From Thalassomonas sp. RHCl1 (GTDB lineage: Bacteria; Pseudomonadota; Gammaproteobacteria; Enterobacterales; Alteromonadaceae): a DNA stretch of 64,000 nucleotides. A program made the translations under genes and the position numbers. Below the pieces are notes generated by a model. It was given only the letters and a program-made list of their open reading frames with translations. It was not told the DNA's origin and searched no databases. Position 1 is the stretch's first letter. Each line of letters opens with the position of its first letter. The stretch covers positions 558,001 to 622,000 of the forward strand of contig NZ_CANDNZ010000002.1 of assembly GCF_947387555.1 (NCBI RefSeq), in the 5' to 3' direction. This document shows positions 11,080-19,309 of the stretch, one piece after another.

Positions 11080-11300
11080 TAAGCTGTTTTTTATCTGAAA
11101 GTGTAAGTCTGATCCGCCCATTTTCTCTTGTTTAGTGCAGGGAAATGGGCTCAGGCGTTATCATTAAATACCCTAACCTGTGTTGAAACACTGTTTGTGA
11201 CCGGGGCAACAGCTACAGGTGCTCGCTTGTTATTGTGCTGACTTGATTTCTCTTGTTATGCGCTTATGCTGTTTACACTGACAATTATTTTGGTTGTTAA

Positions 11301-12008
11301 GTGAATTATTTCTTGTCTCTGCTTTTTGCTTTTCAGTTTTTCTGTGCCGCTCAAGCGCAGCAGCTGGAAGTTGTCACCGATCATTGGCCGCCGTTTATTG
11401 TCGATAGTCAACCTGTCTCAGGTACTGTTACCCGCAAAGTCCGGAAAATACTCGATTATGCCGGGCTTGATTACCAGATAAAGCTCTATCCCTGGGCGCG
11501 CAGTTATTACCTGGGCATGACCAAACCCAATGTCCTGATATATTCTATTTTCAGGACAAAATCACGGGAGCCTCATTTCCACTGGTTTTGCCCGGTAAAT
11601 GAAGGTGTCACCATTAACCTATATAAACTTAAGGGCAATACCAGAAATATAGATTCATTAGCCGCGGTCAGGAACGTGCTTATTGGCGTGATGCGTGATG
11701 ATCACAACCATAGTTATTTAGTGCAGCAAGGTTTTATTGAGGGGGTTAACCTGGACATTTCCGCCGATGAACAGATTAATTTAAGGAAACTGTTCAATGG
11801 CCGCGTTGATGCTGTCGGTCTGGCCCAGGAGTCGTTAGAACATCGCCTTGCAATGCTCGGTTATTCCAAAGACCAGGTAGTTAAAGGCATGACTTTGCAT
11901 ATTCCGGCTGTTACTAAACACTGTATGGCACTAAGTGTAGGCTCGGATCAGGTAATCATTGAAAAAATCAGTGCGGGATTTCGCCGTTGGCTGGATGAGC
12001 AAAAGTAA
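11301..12008 (+). CDS. Periplasmic substrate-binding protein-like (SBP type 3)
   Basis: A 235-residue exported protein with a signal peptide (FLSLLFAFQFFCAAQAQ) followed by LEVVTDHWPPFIVDSQPVSG, the typical opening of extracellular solute-binding proteins of family 3. The segment RKVRKILDYAGLDYQIKLYP and the hinge-like repeat of alpha/beta elements fit that fold. No transporter permease or ATPase genes are adjacent, so it may be an orphan sensor or binding protein, as is common for this group in Alteromonadales. The start is a GTG at 11301, the first start before the signal peptide. The ligand is unknown; amino acids are a common choice for the family. Confidence 0.8.
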   Translation: MNYFLSLLFAFQFFCAAQAQQLEVVTDHWPPFIVDSQPVSGTVTRKVRKILDYAGLDYQIKLYPWARSYYLGMTKPNVLIYSIFRTKSREPHFHWFCPVNEGVTINLYKLKGNTRNIDSLAAVRNVLIGVMRDDHNHSYLVQQGFIEGVNLDISADEQINLRKLFNGRVDAVGLAQESLEHRLAMLGYSKDQVVKGMTLHIPAVTKHCMALSVGSDQVIIEKISAGFRRWLDEQK

Positions 12009-12072
12009 GTGTTATTGCTGAAAACAGCCTTGCAAAAAGTGCTGGAGAGCTTTAAACAAGGCTGCAGCTTAG

Positions 12073-12381
12073 TTATTTGACGTTAGCCAGGTAGTCGGCA
12101 ATCGCGGCCATATCGCTTTCAGATACCGCAGCCATCATAGGTTTCATTGTCATTGACAAGCCATTGTTTCTTTTGCCACTTTTTATATCTTTCATTTGAT
12201 TGAGCAAATAGGTGGCACTTTGGCCGTTCAGTTTGGGGTACATAGGGGCTATGGGGGCTTTTCCTTCCGCACCATGGCAGGTTTGGCAGAGCTTTTGTGT
12301 GTATAAAGCCTTGCCGTCTGCCGCATTGGCTGTTGCCATAAAGCTGAGGGGAATCGTAAGCGCTAATATGTATTTTTTCAT
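12073..12381 (-). CDS. Periplasmic class I cytochrome c
   Basis: This 102-residue protein has a signal peptide (MKKYILALTIPLSFMATANA) and one haem-binding motif CQTCH followed by a distal Met region (SMTMKPMMAAVSESDMAAIA) that offers the axial ligand. Such small monohaem cytochromes shuttle electrons between membrane complexes and terminal oxidases or reductases in the periplasm. It stands alone, transcribed toward the end of the binding-protein gene. The exact redox partner cannot be told from the sequence. Confidence 0.92.
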   Translation of the reverse strand: MKKYILALTIPLSFMATANAADGKALYTQKLCQTCHGAEGKAPIAPMYPKLNGQSATYLLNQMKDIKSGKRNNGLSMTMKPMMAAVSESDMAAIADYLANVK

Positions 12382-12639
12382 TTATTATCCTTAATTTATC
12401 TTTGTTATATTTTTAGTGCGATTAGCATTGGATTGCCGTTAAATACAGTATCAAAACTTAGTGTATGAGTTCAATGGCAAAGCGTTAATGGTTAATAGCT
12501 CACTGGCTATCTAATTGTGACAGGACAAAGCTGCTGCCAACTTTTAACGTAAATACTTGTTGCTTTAACGCAAATTGTCCCCCGGGAAAACGGGCTTAGG
12601 TAGACTGGTTTTATCTTGTGAGAAAGGAAAAGGCCCGTT

Positions 12640-13578
12640 GTGTATTTGCCCGCGATTAAAACATTTTTGAAATTTCCCGCTAGAGCCAGGGAGCTAGCCA
12701 AAGCGAAACTTGTTGCCTGTTTATTGCTGAACCATCCCGTTTTGGCGGCAGAGCAGGATTATTTTGCTATGACACCGCCGGGTAAGACCCCGAAGATTTT
12801 TTCCTTCAACACTATTGTCCCCAAAGGCATGATGGTGGGTAATCCAACTTTTTCCGCGGACGGTAAAGAATTTTATTTTACCGAAGAGCACAGCCGAAAT
12901 ATCTATATGATGAAACGCTCGAACGGGCAATGGGGGACACCGGTGCGGGCCGGTTTTTCTGATTTGGGGCACAATTATGAACCCTATATCAGTCAATCGA
13001 ACCAGGAGCTGTTCTTTGTTTCTACCCGTGCCCCGGGCAGCGGTAAGTATAACGGCCGTATCTGGCAGGTTAAACGCCAGCCTGATGGTAATTGGGGAGA
13101 GCCTGTGTTGGTACTTGATCGGCCGACAACAGAAGGCTTCTGGTTTCCGACATCGCCAAAGCCGGGTCTGCTATATTTTGGCGCAACCCTTAAAGACAGT
13201 TTAGGGGAAGGGGATTTTTATCAGGCAAGGCTTAACAACGGCAGCTGGCAAGTCAGTCATCTGAAGCCGCCTTTTAATACCCCGGGTTATGAATGGGATC
13301 CTCTGGTCAGTCCCGATGGCAGTTATATGATTTTTCAATCTAAGCGCCCCGGCGGCTTTGGCGGTACCGATATTTATGTCAGCTTCAGTGAGGGAAAAGA
13401 TTGGGGCAAACCGGTGAATCTAGGCAGCAATATCAATACACCTGAATATGAAACGGCTGCGAAAATTACCCCGGACGGTAAATATATGTTTTACACCCTG
13501 GCGCCGGATAAAGGCAAACCGGTGATCTACTGGGTCAGTACCGGGGTGATCACCGCTTTGAAAACGCAATCCTATTAA
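12640..13578 (+). CDS. PD40 beta-propeller protein, probably exported
   Basis: The 312-residue product holds several PD40/WD40-like blades typical of TolB-like propellers: NPTFSADGKEFYFTEE, EPYISQSNQELFFVSTRAPG, DPLVSPDGSYMIFQSKRPGG and AAKITPDGKYMFYTLAP. The N-terminus has a basic stretch and a short hydrophobic run (LVACLLLNHPVLA) that may act as a signal peptide. Start is the GTG at 12640, behind AGGAAAAGG. Propellers of this kind usually bind other proteins or sugars rather than catalyse. No Tol-Pal genes lie nearby. The specific role is unknown. Confidence 0.8.
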   Translation: MYLPAIKTFLKFPARARELAKAKLVACLLLNHPVLAAEQDYFAMTPPGKTPKIFSFNTIVPKGMMVGNPTFSADGKEFYFTEEHSRNIYMMKRSNGQWGTPVRAGFSDLGHNYEPYISQSNQELFFVSTRAPGSGKYNGRIWQVKRQPDGNWGEPVLVLDRPTTEGFWFPTSPKPGLLYFGATLKDSLGEGDFYQARLNNGSWQVSHLKPPFNTPGYEWDPLVSPDGSYMIFQSKRPGGFGGTDIYVSFSEGKDWGKPVNLGSNINTPEYETAAKITPDGKYMFYTLAPDKGKPVIYWVSTGVITALKTQSY

Positions 13579-13982
13579 ATATTTCTGTAAACCTTCAGCC
13601 GGGTAACCGGCTGATAAATATGCCGTGGCTATCTGCTGGCACAATGTTACGGGCTAAAGCCGTAAGATTCTAATAATAGATTTTCCCCGGATAAGCACTG
13701 ATGAAGTTTGGTTCATTGTCTTTTCCCGGAAGTTTTTCTTTCGGCGTAGCAGGCAACAAAATTCCTATTTTTTCGAACACTTTTTCCCTGTTATTTGTCT
13801 TTTGGCGCACTTTTTCCCATCAATTTGTCGTTTTTTTGTGATATCTGGTCGTAATTCCTACAGAAGGATGCTGACCAATCGGTAAAATACTTCATTGATT
13901 CGTAAGCGAATAATCATAAGGCAATAGGGAGAGGTATTTAAAAAGTTGTCCATGTGGTTATTTTTCCATCAAGAGGGCGGTA
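13579..13982. other. Non-coding stretch with two hairpins
   Basis: CAGCCGG/CCGGCTG (13596-13602 and 13607-13613) may end the propeller gene, though no T-run follows. A second short hairpin lies at about 13645-13663 (TTACGGGC/GCCGTAA with a bulge). Beyond this the sequence is T-rich with no gene I can support. Confidence 0.4.
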
Positions 13983-14070
13983 ACTTTATATGTCATTTTA
14001 ACGACATATAAAGTCGGTATATTGCTTATCCCTGACAGGAGCAGTCAGGAGTAAAGCCGAAAATCGGCTT
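13983..14070 (+). promoter_or_regulatory. Structured leader or operator upstream of the secreted nuclease
   Basis: Three perfect inverted repeats follow one another: ACTTTATATGTC/GACATATAAAGT (13983-13994 and 14003-14014, 12 bp arms), CCTGAC/GTCAGG (14031-14036 and 14044-14049) and AAGCCGA/TCGGCTT (14054-14060 and 14064-14070). None has a T-run. The first has the size and symmetry of a repressor operator; the other two could fold in the 5' UTR. I cannot match them to a known riboswitch class. Confidence 0.5.
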
Positions 14071-14115
14071 GCGAATGCAAATAAACAATAAAAATAAAAG
14101 CGTTAAGGAAATACC

Positions 14116-15531
14116 ATGAATAATAATAAAAAATTTGGGAAATCTTTGTGTCAGATTTCTATCCACTCTTTATGTGCCGGATTGTTATTGCCTGCCTTGG
14201 CCGTTAATGCCCAAGTGCCTCAAGGCTATTATGATAGTGCAGATAATAGCAATGCTCAGGCGTTAAGGAATTCTTTGCATCAGATCATAGATGATCACCA
14301 GAGATACCCTTATAGCAGCACGGCAACCGATACCTGGGATATTCTGGAGCAGGCGGATCAGGATCCCGACAACAGTGCGCATGTTATCGATGTTTATCTT
14401 AATGCCAGTTATATCAAACACGGCGCCGGTAACAGCGATTATAACCGCGAGCATAGCTGGCCCAAATCTTACGGTTTCCCCAAGGATCTCAGCAGCAACT
14501 ACCCCTATACCGATGCCCACCATTTATTTATTGCCAACGACAGTTACAACACCAGCCGAAACGATAAACCTTATGATAACTGCACCAGCGGATGCACGGA
14601 AAAACCCACCGAATATAACAATGCCCGCGGCGGCGGCGCCGGTGAGTCCAACTGGACCGAGGGCAGCCACACCGACGGTCGCTGGCAGACCTGGAACGGC
14701 CGTCGCGGAGATGTTGCCAGGGCGCTGATGTATATGGCGGTGCGTTATGAGGGCGGTAAACACGGCATTACCGGCCATGACGAGCCGGATTTGATCCTCA
14801 CCGATGATCGCAGCCTGATGGATGCTTCACAAACCAAGACCAATATTTCCGTGGCATATATGGGATTAAAGTCTGTCTTGCTGCAGTGGCATAAAGAAGA
14901 TCCGGTGGATGCGTTCGAGCAGCGCCGCAATGAGGTAATTTACAGCTATCAGGGGAATCGTAATCCTTTTATTGATAATCCTGATTATGTTTCTTGTGTT
15001 TTCGAAGACATTTGCTCTGGTATTGGTGTACCGGACACGCCTGCGGCCAATGTTTGGATCAATGAAATTCATTACGATAACAGCGGCAGCGACGTTAATG
15101 AATTTGTTGAACTTGCCGGCTCTGCCAATACCGATTTAACTGGCTGGAGCCTGGTGGGCTACAACGGTAACGGTGGCGGTGTCTATAAAACCGAAAACCT
15201 CACCGGTACCTTAACCAACCAGCAGGGCGGAATGGGTACACTCAGCTTTGCTATCAGCGGTTTGCAAAATGGCAGTGCCGATGGTTTGGCGCTGGTGAAT
15301 GCCGCAGGAGAAGTGGTTCAGTTTTTGAGCTATGAGGGCACTGTAACGGCAAGCTCGGGTCCGGCATCGGGTATGACCTCGACGGATATCGGTGTAGCGG
15401 AAAGCTCATCAACGCCTGCGGGTCATTCATTGCAGCTTGTTGGCAGCGGACAGGCTTATAGTGATTTTTCCTGGGCATCGGCTTCGGTTGAAACGGCGGG
15501 CAACCTCAATAATAACCAAACCTTTGAGTAA
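14116..15531 (+). CDS. Secreted endonuclease I with lamin-tail domain
   Basis: A signal peptide (to about residue 33, ending LAVNAQ) leads into an endonuclease I domain of the EndA/Dns family. The metal-dependent active site is visible as NREHSWP (110-116) and DAHHLF (133-138), with Asn and Arg residues following and GDVARALMYM further on. From about residue 312 to 440 lies a lamin-tail domain (WINEIHYDNSGSDVNEFVEL), a beta-sandwich often attached to extracellular nucleases. At 471 residues it is about twice the size of E. coli EndA because of this extension. It should degrade extracellular DNA, giving nutrients or aiding biofilm turnover. No sorting signal for type II secretion can be read directly. 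Confidence 0.93.
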   Translation: MNNNKKFGKSLCQISIHSLCAGLLLPALAVNAQVPQGYYDSADNSNAQALRNSLHQIIDDHQRYPYSSTATDTWDILEQADQDPDNSAHVIDVYLNASYIKHGAGNSDYNREHSWPKSYGFPKDLSSNYPYTDAHHLFIANDSYNTSRNDKPYDNCTSGCTEKPTEYNNARGGGAGESNWTEGSHTDGRWQTWNGRRGDVARALMYMAVRYEGGKHGITGHDEPDLILTDDRSLMDASQTKTNISVAYMGLKSVLLQWHKEDPVDAFEQRRNEVIYSYQGNRNPFIDNPDYVSCVFEDICSGIGVPDTPAANVWINEIHYDNSGSDVNEFVELAGSANTDLTGWSLVGYNGNGGGVYKTENLTGTLTNQQGGMGTLSFAISGLQNGSADGLALVNAAGEVVQFLSYEGTVTASSGPASGMTSTDIGVAESSSTPAGHSLQLVGSGQAYSDFSWASASVETAGNLNNNQTFE

Positions 15532-15544
15532 GTACTGGGCTTTT

Positions 15545-15576
15545 CTGACGTCTGTAAAGCGGGCGTCAGGTTTTTG
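15545..15576 (+). terminator. Terminator of the secreted nuclease gene
   Basis: CTGACG (15545-15550) pairs with CGTCAG (15564-15569), extendable by a G-T and a G-C pair, followed by GTTTTTG. Confidence 0.8.
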
Positions 15577-15669
15577 TCGGGAAAGTATTTGCTTTGTCAG
15601 ACAATAACATACGAATTGTCAATGCCGGGCAGTTTTTCCCCGGTCTATTGCTGAGCTTTCGTAAATATA

Positions 15670-15698
15670 TAAAAAGGGCAAACCCAAAAGTTCGCCCC
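15670..15698 (-). terminator. Terminator of the first 121-residue exported gene
   Basis: On the minus strand GGGCGAAC (15697-15690) pairs with GTTTGCCC (15683-15676) with one G-T pair, then TTTTTATATA. The same element recurs at 17041-17072 after the paralogous gene. Confidence 0.8.
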
Positions 15699-15727
15699 GA
15701 ACACCTTAGTACAACGGGTTGTTGTGA

Positions 15728-16093
15728 CTAGCTGCCATCTTCAAGCCAGGCGGTAGCCGATGCTGATCCCCAGCTACCGTCCTGGTAAAGCACGGTAGCG
15801 GTGGCTGTGTATGACCTGAAAGCATAAATGTCAATAGTGCAGTATGCCCCACCGGTGCCGCAGCTTGCCGCTGCGTTACCCCAGATCACCGAGCTGATAG
15901 GTTTACTGTCTGCGTCTTTAATTCTGAATACGGCGGTTGCTTTATTCGCACCCCATATCAAAGCAGAACAATGACCTGTTGTAAAATGGTCATAGGCTGG
16001 TGTATCTACATAACATTCCATAGCGGTAGCGTATGCTTGGGAAGTTGCTAAACAAGAAGCAACGAGAAGTCCTGTGGTTAATAACTTTTTCAT
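15728..16093 (-). CDS. Exported protein of unknown function, paralogue A (121 aa)
   Basis: A signal peptide (MKKLLTTGLLVASCLATSQA, cleaved near YATA) is followed by about 98 mature residues starting MECYVDTPAYDHFTTGHCSA. Four Cys are arranged as two likely disulfides, and an alternating pattern near the end (YTATATVLYQDGSWGSASAT) suggests a beta-sandwich. It is clearly homologous to the protein at 17101-17466. Both lie directly downstream of T6SS effector-module genes, each with its own gap and terminator. A periplasmic immunity protein or a secreted partner would fit that position, but this is inference; I do not recognise the family. Confidence 0.8.
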   Translation of the reverse strand: MKKLLTTGLLVASCLATSQAYATAMECYVDTPAYDHFTTGHCSALIWGANKATAVFRIKDADSKPISSVIWGNAAASCGTGGAYCTIDIYAFRSYTATATVLYQDGSWGSASATAWLEDGS

Positions 16094-16369
16094 AAATAAT
16101 CCTTATAAATGAAATTACTTTGTTAATGCAGTGTTTATGATATTACGCTGCGTTAACGATGGTAGCTTTTTTGACCGATTTTGAGCAAGTGCTTTTGTAC
16201 TATTTTGTTACATTTCTCATGATTATGGCTGTTCAACTGTTTTTTCTGGCATATTCTGCTTGCCACCTCTTTATTGATACCAGGAGTATATGTTTTGGAA
16301 AATTCAGGGGGCCTTTGGTTTTGAGCGGACAAGAATAACTTTGAAATGATTAAAAAGGTAGAGACGCAG

Positions 16370-16769
16370 TTAATGATTGTTTTGCCAAGTGGCGCGATTG
16401 ACGATGATTTGGGCTTTATCCGGCCAGTCGAGGATTTCGCCGAAATCATAAGCGAGCCAAGTCTGGTCCAAATTGGCAACATGTAATACCTAGCCTTTTT
16501 CACTCAGGTCAATGCCGGTTATTAAACTGAAAGTTTTACTCGTCAGGCGGGTATATCCGGGGTTGTTCATTTGCTTGATCACCCAGTCCAGATATTGGCT
16601 ACCAAAACCAGGCCTTTGAGGTTTGCCATCAGGTGCTGATGTAGTTCATGGCGATATTGGGCTAATTGCCGGGTATTTCCTGTTTTGAGCAAACCTGCGT
16701 AGCAATCGCTTGTTTCATCAAAATGGCTGTTGAGCCGCTTTTGAGCACGGGAGCCGGTGCCCCCTTGAT
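16370..16769 (-). pseudogene. TIGR02270-like gene remnant, copy A
   Basis: The leftward sequence 16595-16370 reads as the last part of the intact protein at 17743-18798, for example QTWLAYDFGEILDWPDKAQI against QAWLAYDFDETLDWPDKSQV. A TGG has become TAG at 16490-16492, ending the frame. Upstream, 16769-16600 matches its N-terminal part (SHFDETSDCYAGLLKT, YRHELHQHLMANLKGL). The middle of about 0.7 kb is deleted and the ATG has become GGG. The fragment is therefore non-functional. Confidence 0.85.
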
Positions 16770-16772
16770 TAA

Positions 16773-16905
16773 CCCCATAATATTTTTCTTGTTGTGAAAC
16801 CACAGATCTCCCAGGCGACAGATACTTTTTCCTTCAAATGTTACATCAAAGGAATAGAGCATAAATTCACATTTCCTTTTGGTGACGCCGCTTATAATGC
16901 CGCCA
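16773..16905 (-). pseudogene. PAAR-like DUF4150 gene remnant, copy A
   Basis: Translation gives MLYSFDVTFEGKSICRLGD followed by LWFHNKKNIMG, matching the C-terminal third of the intact PAAR-like protein at 18805-19185. The stop codon TAA found in copy B is TTA here, so the frame runs on into the TIGR02270 remnant. The N-terminal two thirds, including the PAAR motif region, are lost; similarity to copy B ends near 16905. Confidence 0.85.
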
Positions 16906-17040
16906 GCGGGTTATTCGCTGAAGCTTATCTGGTGTCTGTCTAGCGGGCATCCGTTATCTGCCAGGGAGGCCTTGTTTGTAGGGAATATTATGTGAGCTGG
17001 GCTTAGTGTTCTCGCTAAGCTAGCCAAGTTTAGTGCAGAT

Positions 17041-17072
17041 ATAAAAAGGGGTAAACCATCAAGTTTGCCCCG
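17041..17072 (-). terminator. Terminator of the second 121-residue exported gene
   Basis: On the minus strand GGGGCAAAC pairs with GTTTACCCC with one mismatch and is followed by TTTTTAT. It is the counterpart of the element at 15670-15698. Confidence 0.75.
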
Positions 17073-17100
17073 AACACTCTAGTACAACTGACTTGGCTGA

Positions 17101-17466
17101 CTAGCGGCCATCTTCAAACGAAGCGGTAGCCGAGGCTGTACCCCAGGTACCGTCCTGATAAAGTACGGTAGCGGTGGCTGTGTATTGCCTAAAAGCATAA
17201 ATGCTAACAGCGCAGCCGGTACCACCAGTGCCGCAGCTTTTTGCTGCGCCGTCCCAGATCACTGAACTTATCGGTTTACTGGCTGCGTCTTTAATTCTAA
17301 ATACGGCGGTTGCTTTATTCTCACCCCATACCATGGCAAAACAAGAGCCTGTTGTATAGTGGTCATAGGCTGGTGTATCGACATAGCATTCCATAGCAGC
17401 TGCATATGCTTGAGAAGTTGCGAACGAAGACGCGACGAGTAGTCCTGCGGTTAATAACTTTTTCAT
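17101..17466 (-). CDS. Exported protein of unknown function, paralogue B (121 aa)
   Basis: Same length and layout as the protein at 15728-16093: signal peptide MKKLLTAGLLVASSFATSQA, then MECYVDTPAYDHYTTGSCFA with four Cys in the mature part, and a closing segment YTATATVLYQDGTWGTASAT. Differences cluster around the middle (AAKSCGTGGTGCAVSIY against AAASCGTGGAYCTIDIY), which would be expected if each copy recognises a different partner, but the divergence has not been measured. It lies 276 bases downstream of the intact TIGR02270-like gene. The role is unknown; a periplasmic immunity or secreted accessory role is a hypothesis. Confidence 0.8.
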   Translation of the reverse strand: MKKLLTAGLLVASSFATSQAYAAAMECYVDTPAYDHYTTGSCFAMVWGENKATAVFRIKDAASKPISSVIWDGAAKSCGTGGTGCAVSIYAFRQYTATATVLYQDGTWGTASATASFEDGR

Positions 17467-17742
17467 AAATAATCCTTATTAATGATTTTATTATTTTTGT
17501 TAATACAGTGTATCCGTAATTCCACTGCGTTAACGATAGTATCTTTTTTAACCGATTTTGTGCAAGTGTTTTTGTATTATTTTGTTACACTTTTTCGGCT
17601 GTGGCCGCTTAAAGGTTTTTCTTGTGAAAGATTTTGCTGGTGCCGCTTTAGTGGTTTCGGGGATATTTGCCTGGAAAAAATTCAGAAACCATCTTGGGCG
17701 GGCAAGGATATCCTTGCAATCATAAAAGCAGCCAAAACGAAG

Positions 17743-18798
17743 TTACTGCTGCTCCTGCCAACTGGCGCGATTGGCGATGACTTGGCTTTTGTCCGGCCAG
17801 TCCAGGGTTTCGTCAAAATCATAAGCCAGCCAGGCCTGGTCTAAACTGGCATCATTTAATACCCAGCCTCTTTCATTAAGGTCAATGCCGGTTAATAAAC
17901 TAAAAGTTTTGCCCGCCAGGCGGGCATATTCCGGGCTGTCCATTTGCTTGATAACCCAGTCCAGGTATTGGCTGTCTGCCATGGCGCCTATAGCAATCAA
18001 TAATAGCCGTATGTCATTAGGGTGTGCTTTTAAGTAGTTAAGCCATTGGCATCTTTTGGGTACCGCGATGCGGGAAAAAACAAAAGCCACCGCAGCTTCC
18101 TGGTTGCTATTTTCCTGGCTGATAAAGGGCAGGAGCCGGTCGATAAGTTGAACTCCTTGCAGGCTGATGCATTTGCAAATTAAGTTAAAATTACCGGCAT
18201 TGAGTTCGTTGCTAATAAAGGGGGTCAGTACTGGCAGCAGTTCAGTCTCTTTATCCGTGATCACATTCGTTAGCAGGAAATCCCGGGCGACCTTGTGCTG
18301 GCTGTTAAAGCAGGTTTCAACCGCTGTCTTTAGGGATAACGGCGCTTGTTGCTGGTGATACCGGAATGCCTGCAAGCCCAAAAGCCGGTCATTAATTTTT
18401 TCTGACTGGCTAAATTGGCTTGCCCAAAATTGTGCTTTTTTCCAGCTGCGCCAACATAGTGCATTTGAAGTTGCTTTAAAAAAACTGCTGTCGATAAAGG
18501 CATTGCCAAGCATGTTTTTGACATAGCGAATATCGTTGAATTCAAAGGCTAAAAAAGCCACGATAAAATGCTCGCTGGCACTGTTAGCCTCGTTCTCCAA
18601 AGATTGTTGGCATAAACTCCAGCCGTAATCCCCGCTTAACATCAGCCCTTCGAGGTTTGCCATCAGGCGCTGATGTAGTTCATGGCGATATCGGGCGAAT
18701 TGTGGGCTATTTTCTGTGGCAAGCAAATCTGTGTAGCAATCACTTGCTTCATCAAAGTGGCTGTCTATCACGCTTTTGATCACGGAAGACGGTGTCAT
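17743..18798 (-). CDS. TIGR02270-like T6SS-associated protein
   Basis: This 351-residue protein resembles the TIGR02270 family encoded with T6SS effector modules. The recognisable segment is ARLAGKTFSLLTGIDLNERG near the C-terminus; the rest is helical and repeat-like, as in HEAT-type scaffolds. It starts six bases after the PAAR-like gene ends, so the two are co-transcribed. Family members are usually somewhat longer. Function is not established; association with DUF2169 and DUF4150 suggests help in loading or controlling the spike-tip protein. A broken copy lies at 16370-16769. Confidence 0.75.
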   Translation of the reverse strand: MTPSSVIKSVIDSHFDEASDCYTDLLATENSPQFARYRHELHQRLMANLEGLMLSGDYGWSLCQQSLENEANSASEHFIVAFLAFEFNDIRYVKNMLGNAFIDSSFFKATSNALCWRSWKKAQFWASQFSQSEKINDRLLGLQAFRYHQQQAPLSLKTAVETCFNSQHKVARDFLLTNVITDKETELLPVLTPFISNELNAGNFNLICKCISLQGVQLIDRLLPFISQENSNQEAAVAFVFSRIAVPKRCQWLNYLKAHPNDIRLLLIAIGAMADSQYLDWVIKQMDSPEYARLAGKTFSLLTGIDLNERGWVLNDASLDQAWLAYDFDETLDWPDKSQVIANRASWQEQQ

Positions 18799-18804
18799 TT
18801 TGGT

Positions 18805-19185
18805 TTATCCCATAATGTTTTTCTTGTTGTGAAACAGTGTATCTCCCAGGCGGCAGACATTCTTACCTTCAAATTTTACATCAAAGGAATAGAGCATAAA
18901 TTCACATTTTCCCTTGGTGACGCCGCTGACAACGCCGCCGACGGATCCTGCTTCATCTCCCATGGAGGTGGAATAGTTTGCCCCCTTTACCATGGCCATC
19001 TGACCGTCAACTTTTACTTTTCTTGTACCTGAGCTGGTATCGGATGCCTTACCGGTATTGGGGTAGGGGATAGGTACGGGTCCTCCGGGAGTCGGGGTTT
19101 TACAGACATCGGGAAAGACCAGGCTCATGCCGCCGCTTTGCTTGTGTACTACCCCTCTGCCGTTGGCAAATACAGTAGTGGCCAT
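18805..19185 (-). CDS. PAAR-like protein (DUF4150), T6SS spike tip
   Basis: At 126 residues this is a stand-alone DUF4150 domain. Typical features are the opening MATTVFANGRGVVHKQSGGM, the FPDVCKTPTPGGPVPIPYPN segment and the closing CRLGDTLFHNKKNIMG. PAAR-like proteins sharpen the VgrG spike and carry effectors. Here there is no C-terminal toxin extension, so either the effector is a separate protein or this copy is structural. It lies between the DUF2169 gene, a known type of adaptor, and the TIGR02270-like gene. Cytoplasmic until loaded, then exported by the T6SS. Confidence 0.9.
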   Translation of the reverse strand: MATTVFANGRGVVHKQSGGMSLVFPDVCKTPTPGGPVPIPYPNTGKASDTSSGTRKVKVDGQMAMVKGANYSTSMGDEAGSVGGVVSGVTKGKCEFMLYSFDVKFEGKNVCRLGDTLFHNKKNIMG

Positions 19186-19309
19186 GGCTTTGTTCCGAAA
19201 TATTGGGACTCATGTATATCAATAGAAGAGATTTTTTGTTTATACCAGCGTAATTACAATAAATTTCCCGCACTTTGGCTATTGTTGTGGCGATAGCGCT
19301 TTGCCTTGA

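Larger units (their letters stand above)
15670..16905 (-). repeat. Duplicated T6SS accessory block, copy A (decayed)
   Basis: Copy A contains, in the same order and strand as copy B (17041-18930), a terminator, a 121-residue exported protein gene, a TIGR02270-like remnant and a PAAR-like remnant. Long stretches are nearly identical, for example the region of 16510-16595 against 17870-17965 and 16620-16880 against 18650-18910. About 0.7 kb corresponding to 17966-18640 of copy B is missing. Only the exported protein gene stays intact in this copy. Confidence 0.85.
17041..18930 (-). repeat. Duplicated T6SS accessory block, copy B (intact)
   Basis: This is the intact counterpart of 15670-16905, holding the exported 121-residue gene, the TIGR02270-like gene and the end of the PAAR-like gene. 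The two copies lie in direct orientation with about 140 bases between them, the usual outcome of a tandem duplication. Confidence 0.85.
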
